Below, piece by piece: positions 11,111-22,603 of a stretch of 64,000 bases of DNA; the stretch's first letter is position 1; each line of letters begins with the position of its first letter. The position numbers and the translations under genes were made by a program. The DNA is from Hymenopus coronatus (taxonomy: Eukaryota; Arthropoda; Insecta; Mantodea; Hymenopodidae): positions 10,584,001 through 10,648,000 of the forward strand of contig CM060893.1 of NCBI GenBank assembly GCA_030762935.1. Direction: 5' to 3'. The notes below the pieces were generated by a model. The model ran no database searches and was not told where the DNA came from. It was given only the letters and a program-made list of their open reading frames with translations.

Positions 11111-11436
11111 GTATTTTGTTTCCGAACCAGGGAAATCTCGTCATTGAATTTTCTGCCTACTATGCAGCTGAGATCGGACCTTACTTGTCTCAGAGCGTTG
11201 CCACACGCACGCGCGAATGTGAGTCATGTCTCAGTGGCCATGACAGACTCGGAGTCTGTGGGAGCCGCTGTTCACCTTCCCAGAACTTCTGTAGGAGGAG
11301 GTTGTCCAGTTAGGAGCAAGGTCTGGGACACCCTTTCAGCTCTTTAATTCACATTTCTGCAAGCACTCCATACAACCTGCATAACAACCCTTCTTCCATA
11401 TTATATAATAACATTCCTTGGAACTTTTGAGAGCAA
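11111..11436. other. Unique, relatively GC-rich segment between HGE copies
   Basis: Overlapping plus-strand frames of 95 and 65 codons occur here (11060-11347, 11116-11313). The longer starts inside HGE sequence. There is no recognisable domain and no clear splice pair. It might be an exon relic or an unidentified repeat. Confidence 0.35.
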
Positions 11437-11520
11437 CACGACTTTCTCTACAGCTCTGTAACAAATTACTGTTAAAAAGTTTATGCTTCTATTTATTTCA
11501 TGCTAATCGAGAAAAAAAAA
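11437..11520 (-). mobile_element. HGE copy 15, short inverted end fragment
   Basis: The block CACGACTTTCTCTACAGCTC through TTTCATGCTAATCGAGAAAA is the reverse complement of the HGE 3' end. Confidence 0.75.
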
Positions 11521-11524
11521 TTCT

Positions 11525-12133
11525 ACTGTATTACACTCACATGACTTTCTCTAGCTACTCTATAAACAAACGTCTTACAATAGACAATTCTTCTTTCAAC
11601 ACCACGCTTATCTAGATAAACCTTAGTAGAATTTTGTTAGTTTTCTTTCTATCTGTTATGGTTTACTATTTATTCTAAATTAAGTAAAATTCATCCAGAA
11701 TAAACAGGTCTTTAGAAGCTATTCCCAGAAAATTCAAGATATACATTTTATTTGTGATAGAAATGAGTTTAATATGTAATATTTTAATCAAAATCGTTAG
11801 AGTTTTAAAGAAAAACAACATTTTTGAAATTTTTTCCATGTAAAGGGTAGTTAGGGGTGGGGGGATTTTCTTGAAAATCTTCATGTCGCATCCTTGGAAG
11901 ATACCAAACTTAAATACCAAGTTTGGTATTTAACTGTCTCTTCGTTTTTGGGCTATGCTGTCCACAGACACACACACACATACACGGACCTATTTCTGAA
12001 AATGCTTTTTTTGGACTCAGGGGGTCCTAAAACATGTATTACCGGTGAAATCTTGACATCGAATTTTTGGGTGGAATACAATACTTCTCTATCCCTATGT
12101 ACATTGTACATACGGGGCTAGGGAAAGTAAAAA
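11525..12133 (-). mobile_element. HGE copy 16, inverted, internal deletion
   Basis: It enters at ACACTCACATGACTTTCTCTAGC, loses the middle blocks, and exits through the hairpin at 12085-12125 (TTCTCTATCCC...GGGGCTAGGGAA) into AAGTAAAAA. This hairpin belongs to the CCC/GGG type also seen at 5455-5495. Confidence 0.85.
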
Positions 12134-12860
12134 TAGCAGAAATAGTCTTATTACTTCCTTCCTTGTAAGTAGAAGTTAAATAAGGGAGTGCCATAGGTTA
12201 AAGTTATAATCAAAAGCTAGTTGCTATGTGACTGAAGTTCCTTTGTCTGTATGGACAGGAGTTCACAAATTCCTGTATGAGAAAAGTATGCTTTTTAAAG
12301 CTGAAACCAATAACAAAGAATATCTAAAAAACGATCAACTCCACGAAAAAATGTATGTACCATAAATTATGTGTTTTAACGTGATCTACATTTTCTGTTA
12401 AGTAAGTTTTTGTCTATCTCTTACGGTTTGCCAGTTATGCAAAATCCCGTAAAATTAATCCAGAATAAAGTAGTCTTCAGAGGGTATTCCCAGAAAATTC
12501 AAGATATACATTTTATTTGTCAGGTAAATATCAATGTACGTATTTTAATGAAAATCGTAAGGGCTAGTTTTGAGAACATCATAATTTTCGAAAATTTGTA
12601 AAGGGTAGTTGAAGGTAGGGGGATCTTCTTGAAAATCTTTGTGTAGCATCTTTGGAAGATACTGAACTTATACCAAGTTTGGTATTCAACAGAATTTTTG
12701 CTTTTGAGCTATGCTGTCCACAGACACACACACGTTTTTTTTTTGGATTCAGGGGCACCCAAAACATGCATTTCCGGTGATATCTTGGCATCGAATCTTT
12801 GGGTGCAATACAATACCTTCTCTATATACTATGTGCATAGTACGTGTACAGAAAATAATA
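12134..12860 (-). mobile_element. HGE copy 17, inverted, directly abutting copy 16
   Basis: It enters at TAGCAGAAATAGTCTTATTAC, so the terminal 70 bp are missing. It runs to CAATACCTTCTCTATATACT and a decayed hairpin ending GTACAGAAAATAA. The AC repeat is reduced to CACACACACG near 12725. Confidence 0.85.
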
Positions 12861-13049
12861 AAACATATAAATTTAAACAAATATAAATAAAAATACGAAT
12901 ACAATTTCTAAAATATAATAAATAATAAAAACTATAAAATAAATAATAAACTAAAACATCAAACACACATCATACATACATTCATAATTAACACCAATAA
13001 TTACTATTACTACTTCTAACAACAATAACAAATATATAAGCACATGTGT
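12861..13049. repeat. Low-complexity A/T-rich stretch
   Basis: Cryptically simple AAATAAATAATAAAA and AACAACAATAAC sequence with almost no G. No gene features are present. Confidence 0.7.
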
Positions 13050-13335
13050 ACATTTTACATAGTAGATAGGCTATTGCATTCCACCCAAAAATTCGATACC
13101 GAGAGTTCACCGGAGATACATGTTTTGAAGACCCCAAAATAAACTACTTTTTTTTTTTTTTTTTTTAGAAAAAGACCAGTATCTGTATATATGTGTTTGT
13201 GGACAGCATAACTCAAAAACGAACAGTCAGTTAAATAGCAAACTTAGTATTTAAGTTTAATATCTTAAAAGGATCTGACACGAAGATTTTCAGAAATCGC
13301 CCCGCCCCAAACTATCTTGTTTACATGGAGGACTC
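13050..13335 (+). mobile_element. HGE copy 18, 5' part
   Basis: Remnant TACATTTTACATAGTAGATAGG (half of a hairpin) is followed by GCATTCCACCCAAAAATTCG, a T20-type run near 13147-13166, and the CTCAAAAACGAACAGTC block. It stops at CTTGTTTACATGG, next to the satellite region. Confidence 0.8.
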
Positions 13336-13584
13336 TGCAAATCCTCTGAAAACCAAAAACAATTTAGAAAAGGTAAACATGTACGTGTTATGAAAGATAT
13401 CTTAACCTGTCATGCCAAATGATGAATGCAGCATACTCACTATTGCTACAGTTCATTGCAGAATGGGCATATCTTAACAGGCAAGACCTGCCACTGATAA
13501 CATTAGCTATAGCAATACAAGATTAGCTCCCAATAGGCCCCGAGCTGTTACAGATATTATGTATTAGCTAAAATCAATAGACCA
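13336..13584. other. Unique left shoulder of the satellite array
   Basis: The sequence between the last HGE copy and the first recognisable satellite unit. The words CTGATAACATTAGCTATAGC near 13493 suggest very decayed satellite units. Nothing else is visible. Confidence 0.4.
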
Positions 13585-14278
13585 GAGCCGCCTCTGAAAT
13601 AGCTGAAGCATTTAAGGTAACTTCAACAAGCCTCTGCCGCCATTGACTATTCACTGCAGTATGAATAAGAAGTAACCTCAATAGGCCGACCCAATGACGC
13701 TCGCTATAGCGTGAACAAGCCCAACAGGCCCGAGTCGCCTCTAACAACACTCGCTGTAGCGTCAACAAATCCAATATGCCCGAGCCACTGCTGACAACAC
13801 CCGCTGTAGCGTCAGAAAATTCAACAGGATCAAGTCGCCTCTGACAATACTCGCTATAGCATCCGAACACCAACAGGACCGAGTCGCCTCTAGCTTTACT
13901 CGCTGTAGCGTAAACAAAACAAACAGGTCTAGTCGCCTCTGAAAACACGCACTATAGCATAAAAAATCCAACAGGCACGAGCCGCCTCTGACGGCACTCG
14001 CTATAGCGTCAACAAAATCAACAGGTCCGTGTCGCCTCTGACAACACTCGCTATAGCATCAAATAACTCAGCAGGCACGAGCCGCCTCTGACGGCACTCA
14101 CTATAGCATAAAATAACCCAACAGGCCCGAGCAGCCTCTGACAACACTCGCTATAACATCAAATAACTCAACAGGTCCGAGCCGACTCTGACAACAATTG
14201 TTGTAGCGTCAACAAACTCAACAGGCCCGAGCCGCCTCTGACAACACTCGCTATAGCATCAAATAACCCAGCAACTCC
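13585..14278 (+). repeat. Satellite array, left flank: about 14 degenerate 49-50 bp units
   Basis: Units start GAGCCGCC/GAGTCGCC at 13585, about 13637 and 13685, then 13732, 13782, 13832, 13881, 13930, 13979, 14029, 14079, 14129, 14179 and 14229. The consensus reads GAGCCGCCTCTGACAACACT, then CGCTATAGCGTCAACAAA, then TCCAACAGGCCC. Divergence between neighbours is much greater than in the core. Minus-strand open frames here (124 and 69 codons) arise because a 50-bp unit shifts frame each time. I do not treat them as genes. Confidence 0.92.
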
Positions 14279-17200
14279 GAGCCATCACTGACAACACCTG
14301 TTATATCAACAAACCCCACTATCCGGAGCCATCACTGACAACACCTGTTATATCAACAAACCCCAGTATCCGGAGCCATCACAAACAACACTTGTTTTAT
14401 CAACAAACCCCACTATCCGGAGCCGTCACTGACAACACTTGTTTTATCAACAAACCCCACAATCCGGAGCCATCACTGACAACACTTGTTATATCAACAA
14501 ACCCCACAATCCGGAGCCATCACTGACAACACTTGTTTTATCAACAAACCCCACAATCCGGAGCCATCACTAACAACACTTGTTTTATCAACAAACCCCA
14601 CAATCCGGAGCCATCACTGACAACACTTGTTATATCAACAAACCGCACTATCCGGAGCCATCACTGACAACACTTGTTTTATCAACAAACCCAACTATCC
14701 GGAGCCGTCACTGACAACACTTGTTTTATCAACAAACCCCACAATCCGGAGCCATCACTAACAACACTTGTTATATCAACAAACCCCACAATCCGGAGCC
14801 GTCACTGACAACACTTGTTTTATCAACAAACCCCACAATCCGGAGCCATCACTGACAACACTTGTTTTATCAACAAACCCCACTATCCGGAGCCATCACT
14901 GACAACACTTGTTTTATCAACAAACCCCACAATCCGGAGCCATCACTGACAACACTTGTTTTAACAACAAACCCCACAATCCGGAGCCATCACTGACAAC
15001 ACCTGTTATATCAACAAACCCAACTATCCGGAGCCATCACTGACAACACTTGTTTTATCAACAAACCCCACTATCCGGAGCCATCACTAACAACACTTGT
15101 TTTATCAACAAACCCCACAATCCGGAGCCGTCACTGACAGCACTTGTTTTATCAACAAACCCCACTATCCGGAGCCATCACTGACAACACTTGTTTTATC
15201 AACAAACCCCACAATCCGGAGCCATCACTGACAACACTTGTTTTATCAACAAACCCCACTATCCGGAGCCATCACTGACAACACTTGTTATATCAACAAA
15301 CCCCACAATCCGGAGCCATCACTGACAACACTTGTTATATCAACAAACCCCAGTATCCGGAGCCATCACTGACAACACTTGTTATATCAACAAACCCCAC
15401 AATCCGGAGCCATCACTGACAACACTTGTTTTATCAACAAACCGCACTATCCGGAGCCGTCACTGACAACACTTGTTTTATCAACAAACCCCACTATCCG
15501 GAGCCGTCACTGACAACACTTGTTTTATCAACAAACCCCACAATCCGGAGCCATCACTAACAACACTTGTTATATCAACAAACCGCACTATCCGGAGCCA
15601 TCACTAACAACACTTGTTATATCAACAAACCCCACAATCCGGAACCGTCACTGACAACACTTGTTTTATCAACAAACCGCACTATCCGGAGCCATCACTG
15701 ACAACACTTGTTATATCAACAAACCCAACTATCCGGAGCCATCACTGACAACACCTGTTATATCAACAAACCCCACTATCCGGAGCCGTCACTGACAACA
15801 CTTGTTTTATCAACAAACCCCACAATCCGGAGCCATCACTGACAACACTTGTTATATCAACAAACCCCACAATCCGGAGCCATCACTAACAACACTTGTT
15901 ATATCAACAAACCCCACAATCCGGAGCCATCACTAACAACACTTGTTTTATCAACAAACCCCACAATCCGGAGCCATCACTGACAACACTTGTTTTATCA
16001 ACAAACCCCACAATCCGGAGCCGTCACTGACAGCACTTGTTTTATCAACAAACCCCACTATCCGGAGCCATCACTAACAACACTTGTTTTATCAACAAAC
16101 CCCACAATCCGGAGCCATCACTGACAACACTTGTTATATCAACAAACCGCACAATCCGGAGCCATCACTGACAACACTTGTTTTATCAACAAACCCCACA
16201 ATCCGGAGCCATCACTAACAACACTTGTTTTATCAACAAACCCCACAATCCGGAGCCGTCACTGACAGCACTTGTTTTATCAACAAACCCCACAATCCGG
16301 AGCCATCACTGACAACACTTGTTTTATCAACAAACCCCACTATCCGGAGCCATCACTAACAACACTTGTTATATCAACAAACCCAACTATCCGGAGCCGT
16401 CACTGACAACACCTGTTATATCAACAAACCCCAGTATCCGGAGCCATCACTAACAACACTTGTTATATCAACAAACCGCACTATCCGGAGCCATCACTGA
16501 CAACACTTGTTATATCAACAAACCGCACTATCCGGAGCCATCACTGACAACACTTGCTATATCAACAAACCCCACTATCCGGAGCCATCACTGACAACAC
16601 TTGTTTTATCAACAAACCCCACAATCCGGAGCCATCACTGACAACACTTGTTATATCAACAAACCCCACAATCCGGAGCCGTCACTGACAACACTTGTTT
16701 TATCAACAAACCCCACAATCCGGAGCCGTCACTGACAACACTTGTTATATCAACAAACCCCACAATCCGGAGCCATCACTGACAACACCTGTTATATCAA
16801 CAAACCCCACAATCCGGAGCCATCACTGACAACACTTGTTTTATCAACAAACCCCACAATCCGGAGCCGTCACTGACAACACTTGTTTTATCAACAAACC
16901 CCACAATCCGGAGCCATCACTGACAACACTTGTTATATCAACAAACCCCACAATCCGGAGCCATCACTAACAACACTTGTTATATCAACAAACCCAACTA
17001 TCCGGAGCCGTCACTGACAACACTTGTTATATCAACAAACCCCACAATCCGGAGCCATCACTGACAACACTTGTTATATCAACAAACCCCACAATCCGGA
17101 GCCGTCACTGACAACACTTGTTTTATCAACAAACCGCACTATCCGGAGCCATCACTGACAACACTTGTTTTATCAACAAACCCCACAATCCGGAGCCATC

Positions 17201-19495
17201 ACTGACAACACTTGTTATATCAACAAACCCCACAATCCGGAGCCATCACTGACAACACTTGTTATATCAACAAACCGCACTATCCGGAGCCATCACTGAC
17301 AACACTTGTTTTATCAACAAACCGCACTATCCGGAGCCATCACTGACAACACTTGTTTTATCAACAAACCCCACAATCCGGAGCCATCACTGACAACACC
17401 TGTTATATCAACAAACCCCACAATCCGGAGCCGTCACTGACAACACTTGTTTTATCAACAAACCCCACAATCCGGAGCCATCACTGACAACACTTGTTAT
17501 ATCAACAAACCCCACAATCCGGAGCCGTCACTGACAACACTTGTTTTATCAACAAACCCCACAATCCGGAGCCATCACTGACAACACTTGTTATATCAAC
17601 AAACCCCACAATCCGGAGCCGTCACTGACAACACTTGTTTTATCAACAAACCCCACAATCCGGAGCCATCACTAACAACACTTGTTATATCAACAAACCG
17701 CACAATCCGGAGCCGTCACTGACAACACTTGTTTTATCAACAAACCCCACAATCCGGAGCCATCACTGACAACACTTGTTTTATCAACAAACCCCACTAT
17801 CCGGAGCCATCACTGACAACACCTGTTATATCAACAAACCCCACAATCCGGAGCCATCACTGACAACACTTGTTTTATCAACAAACCCCACTATCCGGAG
17901 CCATCACTAACAACACTTGTTATATCAACAAACCCAACTATCCGGAGCCGTCACTGACAACACTTGTTATATCAACAAACCCCACAATCCGGAGCCATCA
18001 CTGACAACACTTGTTATATCAACAAACTCCACAATCCGGAGCCGTCACTGACAACACTTGTTTTATCAACAAACCGCACTATCCGGAGCCATCACTGACA
18101 ACACTTGTTATATCAACAAACCCCACAATCCGGAGCCATCACTGACAACACTTGTTTTATCAACAAACCCCACAATCCGGAGCCATCACTGACAACACTT
18201 GTTTTATCAACAAACCCCACAATCCGGAGCCATCACTGACAACACTTGTTATATCAACAAACCCCACAATCCGGAGCCATCACTGACAACACTTGTTTTA
18301 TCAACAAACCCCACAATCCGGAGCCATCACTGACAACACTTGTTATATCAACAAACCCCACAATCCGGAGCCATCACTGACAACACTTGTTATATCAACA
18401 AACCGCACTATCCGGAGCCATCACTGACAACACTTGTTTTATCAACAAACCCCACTATCCGGAGCCATCACTAACAACACTTGTTATATCAACAAACCCA
18501 ACTATCCGGAGCCGTCACTGACAACACTTGTTTTATCAACAAACCCCACAATCCGGAGCCATCACTAACAACACTTGTTATATCAACAAACCCCACTATC
18601 CGGAGCCGTCACTGACAACACTTGTTTTATCAACAAACCGCACTATCCGGAGCCATCACTGACAACACTTGTTATATCAACAAACCGCACAATCCGGAGC
18701 CATCACTGACAACACTTGTTATATCAACAAACCGCACTATCCGGAGCCATCACTGACAACACTTGTTTTATCAACAAACCCCACAATCCGGAGCCATCAC
18801 TGACAACACTTGTTTTATCAACAAACCGCACTATCCGGAGCCATCACTGACAACACTTGTTTTATCAACAAACCCCACTATCCGGAGCCATCACTAACAA
18901 CACTTGTTATATCAACAAACCCAACTATCCGGAGCCGTCACTGACAACACTTGTTTTATCAACAAACCGCACTATCCGGAGCCATCACTGACAACACTTG
19001 TTTTATCAACAAACCCCAGTATCCGGAGCCGTCACTGACAACACTTGTTTTATCAACAAACCGCACTATCCGGAGCCATCACTAACAACACTTGTTATAT
19101 CAACAAACCCAACTATCCGGAGCCATCACTGACAACACTTGTTTTATCAACAAACCCCACAATCCGGAGCCATCACTAACAACACTTGTTATATCAACAA
19201 ACCCCACTATCCGGAGCCGTCACTGACAACACTTGTTATATCAACAAACCCAACTATCCGGAGCCATCACTGACAACACTTGTTTTATCAACAAACCCCA
19301 GTATCCGGAGCCGTCACTGACAACACTTGTTTTATCAACAAACCCCACAATCCGGAGCCATCACTGACAACACTTGTTTTATCAACAAACCCCACAATCC
19401 GGAGCCATCACTGACAACACTTGTTTTATCAACAAACCGCACTATCCGGAGCCATCACTGACAACACTTGTTTTATCAACAAACCGCACAATCCG
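14279..19495 (+). repeat. Satellite array, core: 111 units of exactly 47 bp
   Basis: The unit is GAGCCATCACTGACAACACT followed by TGTTTTATCAACAAACCCCA and CAATCCG. Unit starts checked at 14326, 14373, 15360, 16441, 17099, 18180, 19026 and 19496 all differ by whole multiples of 47, so there is no net indel across 5.2 kb. Differences are confined to a few sites: unit positions 6 (A/G), 12 (G/A), 16 (A/G), 20 (T/C), 25 (T/A), 38 (C/G), 39 (C/A), 41 (C/G) and 42 (A/T). Stops occur in every frame, so it is not coding. Confidence 0.97.
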
Positions 19496-20155
19496 GAGCC
19501 GTCACTGACAGCAGTTACTGTAACTTGAACAAACACAAGAGTCTCCGGAGCCGTCACTGACAATCGCTTCTTGAACAAACACAAGAGTCCTTCCTGATTT
19601 GCCCCCGACAACACACATTATATCATCAAACCCCAGCATCCGTAGCCGTCACTGACTACAGTTAGTGTAACTTGAACAAATACAAAAGTCCCGATTTGCC
19701 CCCGACAACACACATTATATCATCAACAAACGTCACATTCCGGAGCCGTCACTGACTACAGCTAGTGTAACTTGAACAAATACAAAAGTCCCGATTTGCC
19801 CCCGACAACACACATTATATCATCAACAAACGTCACATTCCGGAGCCGTCACTGACTACAGCTAGTGTAACTTGAACAAATACAAAAGTCCCGATTTGCC
19901 CCCGACAACACACATTATATCATCAACAAACGTCACATTCCGGAGCCGTCACTGACTACAGCTAGTGTAACTTGAACAAACACAAGAGTCCCGATTTACC
20001 CCTGACAGCATACATATATCAACAAAGCCAACAATCCCGAGCCGCCACTGATAACAGTTACTGTAACTTGAACAAACACAAGAGTCCCGATTTGCCCCTG
20101 ACAGCATACATACATCAACAAAGCCAACAATCCCGAGCCGCCACTGACTACACTC
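19496..20155 (+). repeat. Satellite array, right flank: 52, 95, 100 x3 and 96 x2 bp units
   Basis: Unit starts (GAGCC or TAGCC) fall at 19496, 19548, 19643, 19743, 19843, 19943, 20039 and 20135. The 100-bp unit is a dimer of two diverged monomers of about 50 bp. One begins GAGCCGTCACTGACTACAGC and the other GATTTGCCCCCGACAACACA. The units starting at 19743 and 19843 appear identical. The right flank is therefore a higher-order version of the same satellite. Confidence 0.93.
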
Positions 20156-20717
20156 ACGCGAGACAGGTTCAGCGAACACCGAGGCGCCCACGTACTCGTG
20201 TGGGCCGTGTTTGGAGGCTAGCGGCTTCGTTGGGAGGGGCACGGTACGATACCAGTTTAAATTTCAAATTGGTCAGGACACCCGGGGGCTGGCATCGAAA
20301 TAATTTTGCAAAATATGGGCATCATCCTTGGCTAGACCCTGAGATTAACATCAGTAATTCTAACATGTTAACCATATTCGTAGTTTTGTTTCTAACTGCG
20401 CTATTGCCCTATGCACAAGTGACATGTTAGAATGTGGGGAGGGGGGGGGGTATATCAACTACTACTTTCAGTTTCAAGGTTCAAAACAAAATGTAGCCTT
20501 CAGTTGTTATGGAACACAAATTTTACTGTGTTGTACAAAACCAACAGTCAAATTACATATTTATTGATCACCATTTAACATTGTATTTCATTGAAATACA
20601 ACTGCATTCTTCTGCTCACTTTAAGGTGATGTATCTGGAAATGTGGCCAAAAGTTGTGAAAATTAAAAAATACATATTTTAATAAGATAATATTTATTTT
20701 AAACTTTGTGTATTAAT
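20156..20717. other. GC-rich then AT-rich unique segment right of the satellite
   Basis: A plus-strand frame of 152 codons (19972-20430) runs from the last satellite units into this segment. It ends in a hydrophobic stretch LTIFVVLFLTALLPYAQ, but half of it is satellite, so I do not call a gene. A 12-bp inverted repeat ATTCTAACATGT (20357-20368) / ACATGTTAGAAT (20422-20433) and a G-run (20440-20450) are present. The AT-rich remainder is featureless. Confidence 0.45.
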
Positions 20718-21149
20718 TTCGCTACACATTTCTACTACGTACTTAGTGTATGGAGAAGGCATTATATTTCACCCATAAATTCGATAAAAAAAATGGAAAT
20801 GGCGTATTATTTATGGACACTCTTTAGCAGCTGTGGTTCTCGGCGTCCCATTCTAAATTGGGCGTGAAAGACCGCTTAATTTTGCTCAGAGGCCTCTCTA
20901 TCAGGCTCGAGGTTCTTTTAAGTGCCGTAAATCTACGACACGGGACCAACGGCTTTACTTCCATTCCGAAGGAAGGCATGCTAAGGATTTTTACACCCGA
21001 AAAAATCCATCGTCCTCCGCCGGGTTTGAACCCGTGACCTTGGGTATATAGTTACACCACGGAGGGCAACATAAATTCGATACCGAGACTTTACCGGAAA
21101 TACATGTTTTGGGACCCCCTGAATCCAAAATATCATTTTTAGAAAACTG

Positions 21150-21192
<43 letters not shown>

Positions 21193-21890
21193 CTGTGGGC
21201 AGTATAGCTCAAAAACGAAAAGTCCGTTAATTACCAAACTTGGTATTTAAGTTCAGTATCTTCTAAGGATGCGACACGAAAATTTTCAAGAAAATCCCCC
21301 CTCCCCAACTACCCTTTACATGAAAAGAATTTCGAAAATTTTGGTTTTCCCGAAAATGGCTCTAACGATTTTGATTCAAATCTCTTATATTTAAGGTATG
21401 TACATGACAAATAAAATGTGTATTTTGAACTTTCTGGGATCAGTCTTTGAAGACTATTTAATTCTAGATGAATTTTTCTGAATTTTGCATAACTAGTAAA
21501 TCGTAAGAGATAGACAAAAACTTACTTTACAAAACTTGTAGAGCTCGTTAAAACACATAATATATGTTATAAACATTTTTTGGTGGAGTTGACCGTTTTA
21601 GAGATATTCCCTGTTATTGGTGTTAGGTTTAAAATACGTATACTTTTCTCAAATTGTTGTCAACTCCTGACTAAAAAAACAAAGGAACTTCAATCACAAA
21701 GCAGCCAGCATTTGAAAGATTTGAGTACCTCTTTAGTCTGGTGTATTCCCTTATTTCTCTCCTACTTATAAGGAACCATGTCTGCTAGTGTTTATCTCGA
21801 TTAACACAAAGTGGATGGAAGAAAAGGCTTATTAACAATAATTTGTTACAGAGATGTAGAGAAAGTCATGTGAGTGAATCACATCATATT
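20718..21890 (+). mobile_element. HGE copy 19, split by a SINE
   Basis: The hairpin end (TTTCTACTACGTACTTAGTG) and CCACC-type block run to CATAAATTCGATA at 20774-20786. The element resumes with the same 13 bp at 21070-21082 and then follows the HGE order to GTCATGTGAGTGAATCACATC at about 21886. A (GT)n of about 39 bp lies at 21152-21190. Confidence 0.9.
20787..21069 (-). mobile_element. SINE family 2 inside HGE copy 19, 13-bp target duplication
   Basis: The minus-strand head GCCCTCCGTGGTGTAACTAT has an A box (TGGTGTAA) and B box (GGGTTCAAACCC). The body contains CCTTAGCATGCCTTCCTTCG, ACGGCACTTAAAAGAACCTC and AATTAAGCGGTCTTTCACG, and the tail is ATAAATAATACGCCATTTCC. The perfect direct repeat CATAAATTCGATA flanks it, the signature of LINE-driven retroposition. 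Confidence 0.93.
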
Positions 21891-21901
21891 TTGTTTTTCT
21901 A

Positions 21902-22192
21902 GTCGCCCTCCGTGGTGTAATGGTTACCATGCGAACTTCATATGCCCAAGGTCGCGGGTTCAAACTCGACAGAGGGCGCTGGATTTTTTCGAGCGTAAAA
22001 TCCTTAGCATGGTTTCCTTTGGAAGGGAAGTAAAGCCGTTGGTTCCGTGTCGTAGATTTATTGCACGTAAAAGAACCTCAAGTCTGATAAAAAAGTCTCT
22101 GAGCAAAATTAAGCGGTCTTTCACATCCAGTACAGAATGGGACGCTGAGAACCATAGCAGTTAGAGGGCGTCCATAAATAAAAGTCCATTTC
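21902..22192 (+). mobile_element. SINE family 2
   Basis: The head is CGCCCTCCGTGGTGTAATGG, with TTACCATGCGAACTTCATAT and B box GGGTTCAAACTCG. The same body as the 20.8-kb copy ends TCCATAAATAAAAGTCC. It is flanked by imperfect ATTTTGTTTTTCTA and ATTTTGTTTTCTAA, and sits at the very end of HGE copy 19. Confidence 0.9.
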
Positions 22193-22269
22193 CATTTTGT
22201 TTTCTAATTGGCGCATTTGAACTATCAATTAACTGAAGTTATAAATGGACAAGTGTATACTTATTAATA

Positions 22270-22516
22270 CCGAAGCCGCGCCGTGGCCGAGTGGTTAGAC
22301 CGCTCGCCTCTCGCCTAGACGAGCCAGGTGACCGCACGTGGAATTTGTGGTGGACAAAACGACGCAGGAACGGATTTTCTCTGGGTTCTCCGCTTTCTCT
22401 CACCATTGCATTCCACCGGGGCTCCATCATCATTCCATGTATCACCAGTATCAACGCCCGCGGTGCCACAAGTAGTAAAAGCGGGCGTTAAACACAACCC
22501 CCCCCCAAACAAAAAA
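22270..22516 (+). mobile_element. SINE family 1 with 11-bp target duplication
   Basis: GCCGCGCCGTGGCCGAGTGG is the tRNA-like head. The body has AATTTGTGGTGGACAAAACG and CTCTGGGTTCTCCGC, and ends AGCGGGCGTTAAACACAACC. ACTTATTAATA flanks it at 22259-22269 and 22517-22527. A duplicated TCGCCTCTCGCCT sits in the anticodon-arm region. Confidence 0.92.
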
Positions 22517-22603
22517 ACTTATTAATAGTGCACCCCCTTGTTTTCTCGCAAACTTTCTTTTCAACATTTTTCCACACTAAAAATGTTCTACGCGGTACAA
22601 TTT

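Noticed and set aside
13574..13971. Overlapping minus-strand open frames of 124 and 69 codons
   Set aside because: They lie in the 49-50 bp satellite units. The apparent protein periodicity comes from the DNA repeat, and no domain or splice context supports a gene.
14279..19495. CRISPR-like array
   Set aside because: There are no unique spacers. Units abut directly and vary only at a few sites, so this is a tandem satellite in an animal genome.
19972..20430. Plus-strand frame of 152 codons ending in a hydrophobic segment
   Set aside because: The first part is two 96-bp satellite units and the rest is a chance extension. No acceptable promoter, splice sites or homology were seen.
21902..21975. 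Functional tRNA gene
   Set aside because: A and B boxes are present, but the cloverleaf does not close with proper acceptor and T arms. The same sequence recurs with a SINE body and target duplications.
22239..22525. Four overlapping open frames on both strands
   Set aside because: They all fall inside a family-1 SINE. Its GC-rich, tRNA-derived body leaves frames open by chance.
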